Assembly (NCBI GenBank): GCA_039621445.1
Contig: CP154956.1
Span: forward strand, 63,690,257-63,754,256
Length of the DNA stretch: 64,000 nt
DNA from: Euglena gracilis
Lineage: Eukaryota; Euglenida; Euglenophyceae; Euglenales
Direction: 5' to 3'
Shown here in pieces: positions 35,464-46,600 of the stretch. The stretch's first letter is position 1. Each line of letters starts with the position of its first letter. The translations under genes were made by a program, and so were the position numbers. Below the pieces are notes generated by a model that worked only from the letters and a program-made list of their open reading frames with translations, was not told the DNA's origin and made no database searches.

Positions 35464-36018
35464 CAGGTTTTGATCCTCCTCACCCCCGGAGCTCCGCAGT
35501 GTGTCTTTTGCCAGAAGCCACCGCATGAAGGAGCTGGACGCACCTCCCAGAGGTTTGGCATTCTTAGCAGAAATGGCTGGCTTGGGAAGGGGTTTAAAGA
35601 TTTGATTTGGGGAGGTGTTTATGCATAATTTTCTAAGAAGGAAAAGCCACCTGTGTTTTGGGTGCCATGGGCAATAATTTTCCAAAATGCACCGTTGCTT
35701 ATAAAATGGTTTTTGTTCATTCAAGGGCTGGGTAGGTGCTATTTTTGAAGATGTGGTCCACATCAAAAAAATAGCTCATGTTTGATTGCGGCGTTGATTA
35801 AAGTTCCTGGCTTTAACCCTCACCCCCACGCACCAACCTTTTCCAGCAGCCCTCACCATGCCACCTGGCATTACGATTCAGTTTATGCATTATATTCAAC
35901 CTTCCCCCACAGATCGGTGAGGCTGCACCGATCCCACCCACGGTGCAGCCTCGCTGAAGGACGTCGTGGCCCTCTATGCCTGCGGTGTGTGCGGATACCG
36001 CATCATGATATTGCTTTG
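35464..36018 (+). CDS. Possible exons of an unrecognised Cys-containing protein
   Basis: After a good acceptor (CCCCCACAG) at 35466 a frame reads VLILLTPGAPQCVFCQK. A second exon-like stretch at about 35945-36010 reads SLKDVVALYACGVCGYRI. Together they offer two C-x2-C pairs, which could form a zinc-binding site. Third positions are GC-rich in the second piece. Neither start nor stop is seen, and no link to neighbouring exons could be proved. It may belong to the gene whose 3' end is at 40112. Confidence 0.25.
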
Positions 36019-36417
36019 ACTGCCTGGCGCTGCAAGAAATGGTTCAAGGTCACCAACAATTAGACGACTTGTGTAATTGTCCCCCATTATTAATAATCAT
36101 TGATATTCCCCAATTAACCCTGCATCAACAGGGAAACCAAGGGGGGGGACAACTGCTCAGGCCAGTTGAAAAACCCCATGGAGTGGGTTGGGACACACTC
36201 CACTACCAACACTGCAAGAAGTTATTCTTCACCATTTGGGGACAATAATGGTCAGGTGTTTGGAAGTTGAACCATGTTCATTTTCACCGTGGATTTTCTC
36301 TGCTTCCCAGGAGTCCACAGAACTTCATTACCTGGTTTCTGAACCGAAAAGGAGAGCATTAAACCCATCGTTTTGAGAAACAAGCAATATTAGGTGGCTG
36401 CGCTTGGTGTTACAATG

Positions 36418-37286
36418 CAGGGATTTGTGCTTATCCTGAAATGGATAACTACGGATAACTACGGATAACTACGGATAAGCCCGAAACCCCCAAATACGGA
36501 TAAAAACGGATAACTACGGATGAGCCAAAAAGTCCAAAAAAGATAACTATGGATAACTACGGATAAGTAAAAAAAATTGACGAATGATGATGAGCAAGAA
36601 CTGCATGAAGCTTGCGTGCACACCCACATCCTCAACCACAGGCAAGGTAAGGAGTTGTGGTGCTGCCATTGTGGTGTGCAAGTTGATTATAAGGAAAAAT
36701 GCTTTGCTGTAAGGCACGTTGCGAGCCAGTCCCACAAGAAAATGAAATTGGAAGGGGCAAAAGTGCTTAAACAGCCCGGAGCAAGTGCAGCTTTGACGGA
36801 GGTTCCTGAAGATGCAGGTGTTTTGCGTTAGAAAGCATCTGGGTATCACATGCCTTGAATGGCATTGGCAGGGCAATCGTTGATGTTTTCCCTGATATCA
36901 TGAGATGGGCTGCTTTCAGTTTGGCCTGTGTCATTGATGTTAAAAACCGACAGAAGATGTCGTCTAACCTCCGGCAGGCAGCCGTTGGCATGTTCTGCAA
37001 CGGTGATTGTGAAGAACGGTGGATGAAAGATTAAAAAAAACCCACACCGGACATTGTCGTTTCCATCTGCCTTGGATGCCTGTCGTTTTCTGTTGGGATT
37101 GTCATATTTCACGAATTTTTGGCATTCCTGAGGTTTATGATGGTCAACTCTCTTCATCTTTTCAATTGCAGCCATTTCTAAATGGATATCCCCTGTCAGG
37201 AAGGGTATTTTAGCAAATAAGGATAATTACGGATAACCACGGATAAGAATTTGACCCCCCCAAAAAAGGATAAGCACAAATCCCTG
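36418..37286 (+). mobile_element. hAT-type element remnant with zinc-finger ORF
   Basis: Ends are CAGGGATTTGTGCTTATCC and GGATAAGCACAAATCCCTG, perfect inverted repeats that start with the CAGGG typical of hAT. Sub-terminal GGATAACTACGGATAAC repeats occur on both sides. Solo ends of the same family are at 437 and 863. No clean 8-bp target duplication was found. The only coding trace is the zinc-finger frame at 36577-36831; no transposase catalytic region remains. Confidence 0.85.
36577..36831 (+). pseudogene. U1/BED-like zinc-finger fragment of a hAT transposase
   Basis: The frame encodes LWCCHCGVQVDYKEKCFAVR followed by HVASQSHKK. The spacing C-x2-C ... H-x5-H matches U1/matrin-like fingers found at the N-terminus of some hAT transposases and CGBP1-like proteins. 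It lacks an in-frame ATG at the start and stops after 84 codons, so it is a fragment inside the TIR element. Confidence 0.6.
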
Positions 37287-38748
37287 GTGTCACAAGCACA
37301 CTCAAAAAAGTGTGGTGAGTTTGAACCCAACAGTGTATGTGTAGGACCAACCTGCACCTGGGACTAAGCAACTGCAGACCAATCAGAACCTGCGCGTGGA
37401 GCCTTGCACTGCCCGCAAAGCATTTACTTCACAGCGGAATTTTCAATCCATATGGCGTGGGAGGCAACCACGGCACAAGAGCGCAGGAGTGTAGATTTAA
37501 TGGCCGGAGCTCATCTCGTGTGGAGCTTGGTTTGCCGGTGCCCCCCAGCCAGGCAGCGGAACGAATGGTGTGAGGGAGGTCCCAGGCCACTCATCGCACG
37601 GCACACCGGGTCAGACGCGAAGTTCATTTCAAGCCAAAGAGCAGACCCCAAGTCTTGGTGCGCCTGGGGCAGAGTCACGTCCCAATCTGCTGCCCCAGAG
37701 GCGGCTGCAGTGCACCTCAAGATGGGAATCAAAATGGGCTTTTCTGCGTCCACAGCAAGGGGGGCACAAATGTGTTTCCGCTTTTTTTTTGGTTTTTAAT
37801 TAAATTTGTGTATTTTTGCATATTTTTTTCTGGCGATTTTTCTATTTTGCGGGAAGATTTTTCAATTTGCCCGTTTTTTGACCCAATTTTTTTCAGGGAC
37901 CAAAATTTTGTCGATGTTTTGTTATTTCTGCATGTTGTGGTCAATAAATTGCATGTTTTCATGCAAAATGAAAATTTTTCTCCGGAGGAAGTGAAAATTT
38001 TCTTGAGTCCTCTCCAGCACTCCCAGGGAGCTCTTGAAGAGTGAAGGATTTTACACACAATTTGCGGTTTATTTGCTTTTTTTCATCGCATTTTGGAGGG
38101 TTCGTCTTCCCCCCCCCCCTGTCCACAGCGCAGCTCTGTTGCTCAGCACCCCGCTTCCAGCGGCCGCTCCGCCGCCTCCCAGCTCCGGGTCTTCCCCCAC
38201 CCCTTCATCCCTTCCCCTGGCTTTGGGGGAGGACCCCACCCCAAGGCTTGCCCCTGTGGCCCCTGCCTGGGTTGTTCTGTTTGCCTTCCGCTTCGTCGCT
38301 TTTGGGAGGCGGGGTGCCATGTGCCAGGGGGCACCCCGCGGCGCACAACCAGATTCGAAGTTTCCTTCCCAGAAGAGCATTGTTGGTTGACGTCGGGCCC
38401 GCCCCCGCTCCACACCGGAGAAACGGTCAGGGGTCGAAGGGCTGGCGAGCCTGGCCATGCCCTCCCGCAGGTGTCATTCCGCAATAATGTTCCTGCAGTT
38501 GAGGAGCCCCACACAGGTGCCCCCTCTTCTGTACACCTCTCCCTCCTCCGTCCCTGTGTCCGTTGCTCGCCTGTTTGTGCCTCATTACGTGTGCTGCAGA
38601 CGTCATATGTGCCGCCGATGGCCGCAGCGCTCGGGACCCCGCCCCTGTCCTGCCAACGCTCAGTCCCAGTCCCGCCGCCCTGTATGTGTGGTTTCTGTCG
38701 GGATCTGACACAGTGTATATTTGAGACATCTGAGCCCGAGAGGAAATA

Positions 38749-38911
<163 letters not shown>

Positions 38912-39099
38912 GTCGAAATAGTCAGGGAACGAATGTGTTTATTTGGATCTGTGGAAAGTGGAAGTGAATGTGGATGCGGTCAACTCAATGCAAGAAGTTT
39001 GTCTTTGTGCTGCGTGGGACTTTATCGAGCGTCATCAGGTTTTGGGCTCTCCTTCTCAACCCCACATTACCCCATGAAGCTGGGTCACCAGTTTCGGCG

Positions 39100-40112
39100 G
39101 TCTGCAGGGCGGGGACCTCCAAGTCTGGGTACCGGGCACGGAGCACGGTACTGCCGCCCGCCCTGCCATGCCTCAACCCGTTCAAGCCCGTCAGCGGAGG
39201 CGCCGACCTGGCAACTGTCCGGGCAATCCGGGAGGCTGCCACTGAGGTGTGCGGCAGTGTGCTGACTGGCCCATTTTGAGCCCTCCGCCTGGGCCACCTC
39301 CAGTAGCAGCTGAGGAGGCAAGAGTTTGGCTATTTCAACAGTTTCCACCTCTGACCACTCAGCACCTCTCCCCTGCTATTCCTCCCATATAGGCTCCCGG
39401 GCTGCAGAGGTGGGGGGGGGGCAAGAAGTGGGCATTGATAAAATTGTTTCAGACAATCCGACTGGGTCAGGGGCCAGTGCCGGGCCGAGATCAGGAGCCT
39501 TGTTCAAGAGGTTCCTGGACTGGCTGGGGGGTTGGTGTGGAATTAGGGTTCGTGCGCAGGAGGGGTTACTTGGGGGAGTGGATGCTTGCTTCGGGGTCCC
39601 GAAAGGGGGAGGTGGCTTCCCAAGGGGCCTGGGACCGATAGCCTTGTGGCTTGCGGGTGTAAACACTGGGATCCGATTTTGAAAAAGTGAAAACACATTC
39701 TTTTGAGTTTTGGTTGGATGGACAATGTTCCAGCGATGCCAGAAATTCTTTCCCTGGAATTGACTTGTTGTTGCCAAGATTTGCGATTTGTTTTTTCCTC
39801 GGTCGGAGAAAATACTGCCGGTCTGAATTTCTTAAGGCATTGTAAGTCATTTTACGTGTTTTTAAGGCCCCTTGAATGGTAACGCCTGGTCGCTTTTTGC
39901 TCGGATGGCAGGCGGAGTGTGGTGGCGCGGTGGTCCCTGTGCGGCAGGTGGCGGGGCTCGCCGCGGGGGAGGCCCCCGGCGGCGTCCGGCGCACCTCCGC
40001 GGCGCGGCGCGGCCCTCCACCGCGGGACGCCGCCCGGCTGCGCCTGGCGGATTTGCCACGCTTCCTGGAGCGGATGGGCTTCCCGTGCGAGGCGGCCGAC
40101 GTGCCGGTGTGA
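39100..40112 (+). CDS. 3' end of an unrecognised gene
   Basis: An exon at about 39110-39246 reads PCLNPFKPVSGGADLATVRA and ends ACT-GAG before GTGTGC (phase 0). The last exon starts after GGATGGCAG at 39910 in phase 0 and reads AECGGAVVPVRQVAGLAAGE, then RLADLPRFLERMGFPCEAAD, with TGA at 40110-40112. Third positions are nearly all G or C. Earlier exons probably lie in the GC-rich 38.1-38.7 kb region, where all three frames are open and a choice is not possible. I do not recognise the family. Confidence 0.45.
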
Positions 40113-43100
40113 CGATGGGCTACATCGAGGGGCTGAGTTCGGCTTCATTCTGGGGGTGTATTGAATTATGCAACGCATGTATTTCGTAACCCCCCAAATG
40201 GTGGCCCCCCCAATCAAATATTAGCCCCCCTCCCCCTCCAGACTGCTATAAAGGCAAAGAGGACCCGAACTCCGGGTGTCCAAATAATAAATCCCCCTGC
40301 GCTGCTGCTACTACACTATACTACACTACACTACACTACACCGCACTGCACTGCACTACACTACATTACTACAATTTGTTTGAGAAATCTTTGACCGTTT
40401 CTTCCGTGATTTTGGCCAAAGGCATCAATTTGGAGGTCATTCCTAATTTGAGGTTTAAAATTTGGTACTTTTGTGTTATTAACTCCTGATTTGATCCCAA
40501 AATACTAATTTGGGAAATAGAGATATGTATTTGACAGATAAGATATACGTCATTTGACAGATAGGCATGAATTGCCAATTTGGTCCCAAATAAATTTTCA
40601 ATTTTTTGTCCAATTTTTTTTCGCCCAAATCCCCCCCCGTGGCTTTAATGGTTGAGCTTTTCTTTTGATTTATGCCCCCCAGATGAATTTTGAGATTTTA
40701 TGCATTTTTTGTTTGTTCTTTGGAGTCCTTGGATACCCCCTCAGCATATTTTCCCCCCAACGAACACACCCTGTCTTCTTTGTTTCCTTCTATCATTTTG
40801 TGCTGGGAGGCAGCACTTGTTCTTAGGTAGCCTAATTCGCATTTAAACCTTTCGTGTTGGCTTGGGCAACTGTGCTCATCAACAGAGACAAGCAAAATTT
40901 TTATTTTGGCTGTGTGAAGCCGAGCTGTTTTTAAACACGGCAACAACAGAGCACAAAAAAATGAGCAAAATTTTTTTGGTTGTGTAACCCCTGGGACTTT
41001 GGCACAAAATGGCGTTTTTGGGGGTCCGGAAATGGGCCTCGCACCTCGAAACCCCCGGGATTTTCCCTCCCCCCCCCCCCCCGGAGTGAAAAAAGACGCA
41101 AAAAAAAGCGACACAGGAACGGGATTTTTATTGCCCTTCTTGCTCCTCGCGGATTTTTCCCTGGGTGTCCTCAAACTGCCGGCGGTCTGCGTCCTGGATG
41201 TTTGCCAGACTGCTTCTCTTGCGCCAGAAGAAGTGCCGGGGTGTTTGGGTGTGGTGTGACCAAGTGGGCGGGAAGGGCGTGAGGTAAGGAAGGGTGTTTG
41301 GCAAGGAAGAGTGCAGGGTGTTTGGCAAGGGATGCGCAGGGGGGAAGAAATGGGGTGCACAGGGAACGAAGGGGACTGGTGTCTCCCACCCCATTTTTGC
41401 CCGTGATCTGAACAACCAGTTTTGTTGCAAAGAACCCGGCAGAAGAAGCCCAACCTTTGAAGAGCAAAGTTTGTTTATGGGCGCAGACGCGCGCACAAAC
41501 ACATTTTGTTTGCTCCCATAAACAAAATTGTGTGCGTGCGCGGTCCATGGGCGCTAAAGCGCGCACACAAAATTGTGTTTGTTCGCGCATTTGCGCCCAT
41601 GAACAAAATTTGTTCATGGGTTCTGAATGGTCGATAAATGGTGTGACGAAGTCCACAACCGTCAAATGCCAGCGAATCGCTGGTGATTCATTTGTGCTAA
41701 AGCGCGCATCACGTTGTTCGTGGGCGCCAAGGCGCAAATGAACCGTCTGCAGAAACTTCTAAGTGGTTCATTTGCAAACAACGTGACGCGCACTCTAGCG
41801 CAAATGAACCACCAATGGAGGAACAAAAGCGGCATCACTCAGCCCTGCAACAACCACCTTCAGAGCCTTACGAAGGGTCCAATTCCAACGACCATACGGT
41901 CTCCTCCAACACCTGGCATTGTGGCCCATTTTGGTCAAGTGACAGGTCCCATGAATGGTGGAGACAAAGGATCTCCTGAAGGTGGGTACGCAGCCACCCG
42001 ATAACGGCGCACGTCCACCCGCACGCATTTCTGGGTCCCAAAGGCCTAGCTGCTGGTCTGCAGCTTGGGCTCTGCTGCTGCAGCTACATCAGCTCCTGAT
42101 GCTTCAGCACCCTCCAGGCCGGCATCGACCTCCCCAGTGCAGCAGCACCCACAGTTAGTGACCATGTTATTCCCCGCAACCGGGGCGTGAGACTGCGGGA
42201 ACGACGTGCTACCTGTGCATGGCAAACCACCAGCCGGAGAAAGGTAGCCCTCAAACACCCATTACTTTCGGCGAAAGGAAGTGTTGAACCTTTACCGCTC
42301 GATTGGTTGCACGAAAGTGGTGGGATTTACTCCCCACAAATTGTTGCAGAAAAACTGGTGTGTTTCATGTTTTTTAAGGGGAAAAAATTGAAGAAGCACG
42401 ATGGAGAATACCGGAGATCAGATTCCGGCCTGACGCATCCCGGTTATTTCAAGTACCAAATTTTGAATTCTTGTAACTCAGTCCTGTTGCAGAAGAGCTG
42501 TCGAACAGTCACAGGTCGTTGCACGTCAACAGTTCATTACGCTTATCCTCCAAACGGATGACGCAAAAACAATGGGCCATGCGGGCTGGGGAACAGCAGT
42601 GAGAATGCTCATATGTAAGGCAGGAAACCGTTCGCCTGTCAGGTGACATGTTCAAGTGAACACCATTTCACATCTCATGCTGCATACCAAGAGTTGGCGT
42701 GCGGAATTGTGTTTGCCAGAAGATGGTATCACACAACTGATGTGTGTTTGACGTGTACAGACAAATTTTTGTTTGTGCACATCAAAACGCACAAACACAC
42801 CATTTTGAAGTGAATGGTCAAATGTTCTTGCGTGCACATGCGCCCACAAACAAAAAATAGTTCGTGCCCCAAAGTGCACAACGCGCATCACGTCCAAAAA
42901 CATCCAAGGGTTGTGGTAATTGAGCATGCTTTAACATGAACACGTTGTTTGTGCGCGTTTTAGCGCCCATGCACGATGCACAAACCATCCGCATACCAGT
43001 TTCCCCAAGTGCATGCCAAAGTACGCAAGGACGTGTCATTTTATCTTCAACGTTTTGCGTTGTGTGCGCGCATTTGCGCCCACAAATAAAATTGGTTGTG

Positions 43101-43560
43101 CTCGCAAATGCGCGCATGAACACACATCAGTTGCGTGACGGCTGGCGAACGCAGCATGTAGTACGTTGTGTCATATCGCTCCGTGTCTTAACCCGACGGC
43201 TGCAGCACCCTAGCCAGTTGTCATCGCGTCATTACCAGTACCAATTGTCGTAACAGGTGGTGTGTGCTTCCCAGCTTTTTGACATCGGAGCGCACCAATA
43301 TCACCCTCGGCCCTCTTCGCGTCATTTGTTAAGTAACATACGTACCAAACCACCTGGAGTTGCAACCCTCTAATAAAGGGTTGGAACAGTTCGTTAATTG
43401 TTTTCCGTGTGTCAGGGTGCTGGGTCCCAGGTGTTTCATAAGAATGGTGAATGCGCAAATGAATGTGCCCACTCCAAAGAAAAAACCTTTAAGTGCAAAT
43501 TAGGCCGCCTAAGTTGTTCGGAAATTTGCTTCCCAGGCTTGGGGAGCAGCTTCTTGTGCA
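40113..43560. other. Spacer, mostly one 2.7-kb TIR element
   Basis: Apart from the element at 40822-43513 it contains only low-complexity DNA (an ACACT repeat at 40310-40370) and no supported exon. Confidence 0.6.
40822..43513. mobile_element. 2.7-kb TIR element with CTTAGG-GCCTAATT ends and GCGCAAA-type inner repeats
   Basis: The left end CTTAGGTAGCCTAATTCGCA matches, in inverse, the right end TGCAAATTAGGCCGCCTAAG. TTGTTC stands next to both ends (about 40817 and 43514). A solo terminus with the same sequence is at 3217-3245. Inside, about 41460-43110 carries many copies of a motif such as GGGCGCAAATGCGCGCAC joined to AACAAAATT, often as inverted pairs. No frame inside shows a transposase, so it looks non-autonomous. 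Confidence 0.65.
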
Positions 43561-43616
43561 GGGTCAGGCGAGCGACTTGCACCGGCGCGCGGCCATCCCC
43601 CGGCGCTGCTCAGGAC

Positions 43617-46600
43617 ATGCTGGGGGAGCTGTGGCCCGGCGACGCGGCCGGGGAGGCGGCGGTGGGCGTGGAGCAGCTCAGCCGTCATTGGCCGGCGGTG
43701 AGTGCGCGGCTGCAGCACCGCCTGGCGGAGGTCCTCCCGGAGCAGGTGTGGGGGGGGGGTTGTTGACGCGGGGAGGCAGGGGAGGGGCACTGGTGCTGGG
43801 GGTTCAGCGATCGCATGGCTGGGGTCTGCTTGGGAGGGAGGCTGCAGCGGAGCGTGGGGCATCGCCAAGGCTGAACAGGAATCCCCGAAATCCTGTGGGT
43901 GGTGTATGGGGGGTTGACCCCCCCCCCTCCAGGCCTTCCCGCACAGCCCTGGGCATCGCCGCCGCAGGTGATCGCCGCGATGAACACAATCCGCGCCAAC
44001 CCCGCCGCCTACACCGAGGGCGGGCCTCAAGAAGATGGCAGTGGTGAGTGGATGGGCCAAATGAACGCGATGTGGGTTCAGGAGGTGGGGTGTGGAACGT
44101 CAGGGGTTCAGAAGGAGGGGTTCATGCAGAGTGGTTTCCAAAGTGTTGGTTCTCGGGGAATTTCGATTGACGAGTCGAGCCACAGTTACCACGCACGGTA
44201 CCAGGGTCACATATAAAACAATGATTTTTCCCCTTGCTGCTTCGCATGGCTGTCGTCATCACGACACCAGTCGGTTTGGGCCCGACTGAGGTTTCTTTAG
44301 AGCGGCAGCTGCCCCCCCCCCACTCCCTGCCCACTGGGGGAGGGGACCTCGGCCCGGGGGCCACCCAGCCTCTCCCACCCCTCAGGGTGCGTACTGGGGC
44401 GGGTCTTGCTGTCCAGCCTGTTGGTGTCCGCCTGCGCCTGGGCTTGCCCGGAACACGGCACACAACGGGACCGCTCCCATCTCAGCACCGTTCCAGTCCA
44501 CAACGGACATGAGCCGGTCCCCTCTGGACACCAGGTCCCTGCAGCCAGCCCTCACAGCGCCCAGCACCTCTCCAGCCTGCGACCGTACTACGCCGGGAAG
44601 AAGTTCCAGGCTCCCGGGGACGAGGCGCCGACGCTGACCGCGGAGGGCTGGGCGGCGGTGCAGTCCGCCATCGACGACCTGCGCCAGACCCCCGCCCTCC
44701 CTCCCCTCCAGGTGCCGCAGCCGCGCCTTGTCTCTTGCCGGGATATCTTTGTCCCTCCCACCCCTCCCAGGCTGAATTTGAAGGCAAGGCCAACCCTCCC
44801 CTGGGGGTGCTCCTCCACGCGCACAAACAAAAAGGGCCAGAGGCAAAAAAAAACACCAAAAGACACCAAACAAACCCACAGTGCACACAGGGGGGGGGTG
44901 GGGTGCCTGCCTGGGCAGGCATTCCAAGGCACCCAGATCCGACCTCCGGGGGGGGGGGGGGGGCACATGACCAAAATCGCTTTGACACTCGGCCAAGGCA
45001 CTTCCGGCACTGAAGACGCTGGAAGCCCAGAAAACCCCATTTTGGACATTTTTTGGTCCACAACCAGACAGGCACCGACCCCCTGGGGGGGGGGGGGGTG
45101 CCTGCCCGAGCACTCCAGGGCACCCCTTCACCCCCCAGGTTTGGTGAAATTCAGCCTGCTCCCTCCTCCCCCCCACTTCCCATAAACCCCCCCAAATATA
45201 AAGCCCCTGGGGGGTTTGGTTTTGCCGTCCAATTATAAAGCCCCCCCTGATGTGGAGCCAGACGCTGGTGTCATTCAGGAATAATTCGAAACATTTTGGG
45301 TGGATACAATATTTTTTCCACCAAAATGCTCCATTTTGGATAAGGACTGCTCATTTTTTTGAAAAATAGGAGGTACACAACGAAAATTTGGCTTAAAATT
45401 GGTATTTGGCCACAATTGAAGGCCGCCGAAGGTTATAGAGGCCACCAAAAAAGCTTGATTCCCCCCCCCCAAATAAAAAGCCCCCCTAAATATAAAGTCG
45501 GGAGGGGGCTTTATATTTGGGGGGGGGGGGTTGCGTGTGGGTGTCTGGTATCGAGTGGAGTGGGTGTCTGTGAGCTCACCCTCCTGAGCCCGGCCTTTTG
45601 TCTTTTGGCCCACCTCTCTTCTGTGGGTTGGCAGCGACTCAACCACCCTCTGGCGGCGGGATGAGAGTAGCTCCCACCCACCATCTACCGCGGTGTAGGT
45701 CTCCCGGGGGCTGATGCGCAGCGCAGAGCTGCACGCCGTGGACATCGGCCGCACCGGCTCGACGTCCCACACCGGCTCCAACCAGCGCGACCCGCGCTGG
45801 CGGATGGAGCAGTGCGGGCAATGGCCAAGCCAACCCGACGCCACGCCCAGCCCTGCCGCTGGGCAGCCAGGGACAGGAAGGGGCGGCTTGGGGCCGGCAG
45901 TTCCCCGGGCGGGTCAGGGACGACCGCATTGCGGAGAACCTGGCCTTCGGGGCGCGCTCCGCCGCGGGCCACGTCCTACTGATGATTATTGACGACGGGC
46001 AGGGATGGACGGAAATCCCAAAACCCCATGGGTGGTGGAGGTTGACCCCTCCTTACCTTCAGAATGGGGTCGATCCCTCCCCCACCATGCCTTCTCGTGC
46101 AGCCCTGACGACGGGCTACGGACCCGCCAGCACCGGAAGAACATCCTCGACCCCCACCTGTGTGTTTTTGCCCCCCCCCCCAACAGTTGCTGGCAATAGG
46201 CAGGGGGGGGAAATGCGTTTCGCATTTTTTCGCATTTTTGCGCATTTTTTGCGCATTTTTTCAAATTTTCCAAAAATGCGCATTTTTTCGCATTTTTTGC
46301 GCATTTTTTTCGCTTTTTTCAGCGCATTTTTTTTGCTTTTTTGGCACATTTTTTCGTGATTTTCCAAAATTTTCGCATTTTTTGACCATTTTTGCATTTT
46401 TTTTGCAAAAATTTGAAATTTTCGACTTTTTTTGAAACTTACATTTTCCTCATTATTCTATATAATTTCTTCAAATTTGGTGCCATTTTTTGCATGTTTT
46501 TGGGTAATTTTTGCATTTTCGTGATTTTTGCGCATTTTTTCTCGGATTTTGCACATTTTTGCACATTTTTTCCAAAAATGCGCATTTTTTGCGCATTTTT

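Noticed and set aside
36000-36060. Extension of the CGVCGYRI frame into a B-box-like CFDCLALQEM
   Set aside because: The two lie in different frames with no splice site between them.
41460-43110. tRNA-like or other structural RNA genes in the GCGCAAA repeats
   Set aside because: The inverted motifs are short and variable, with no cloverleaf, A/B boxes or conserved loop sequence.
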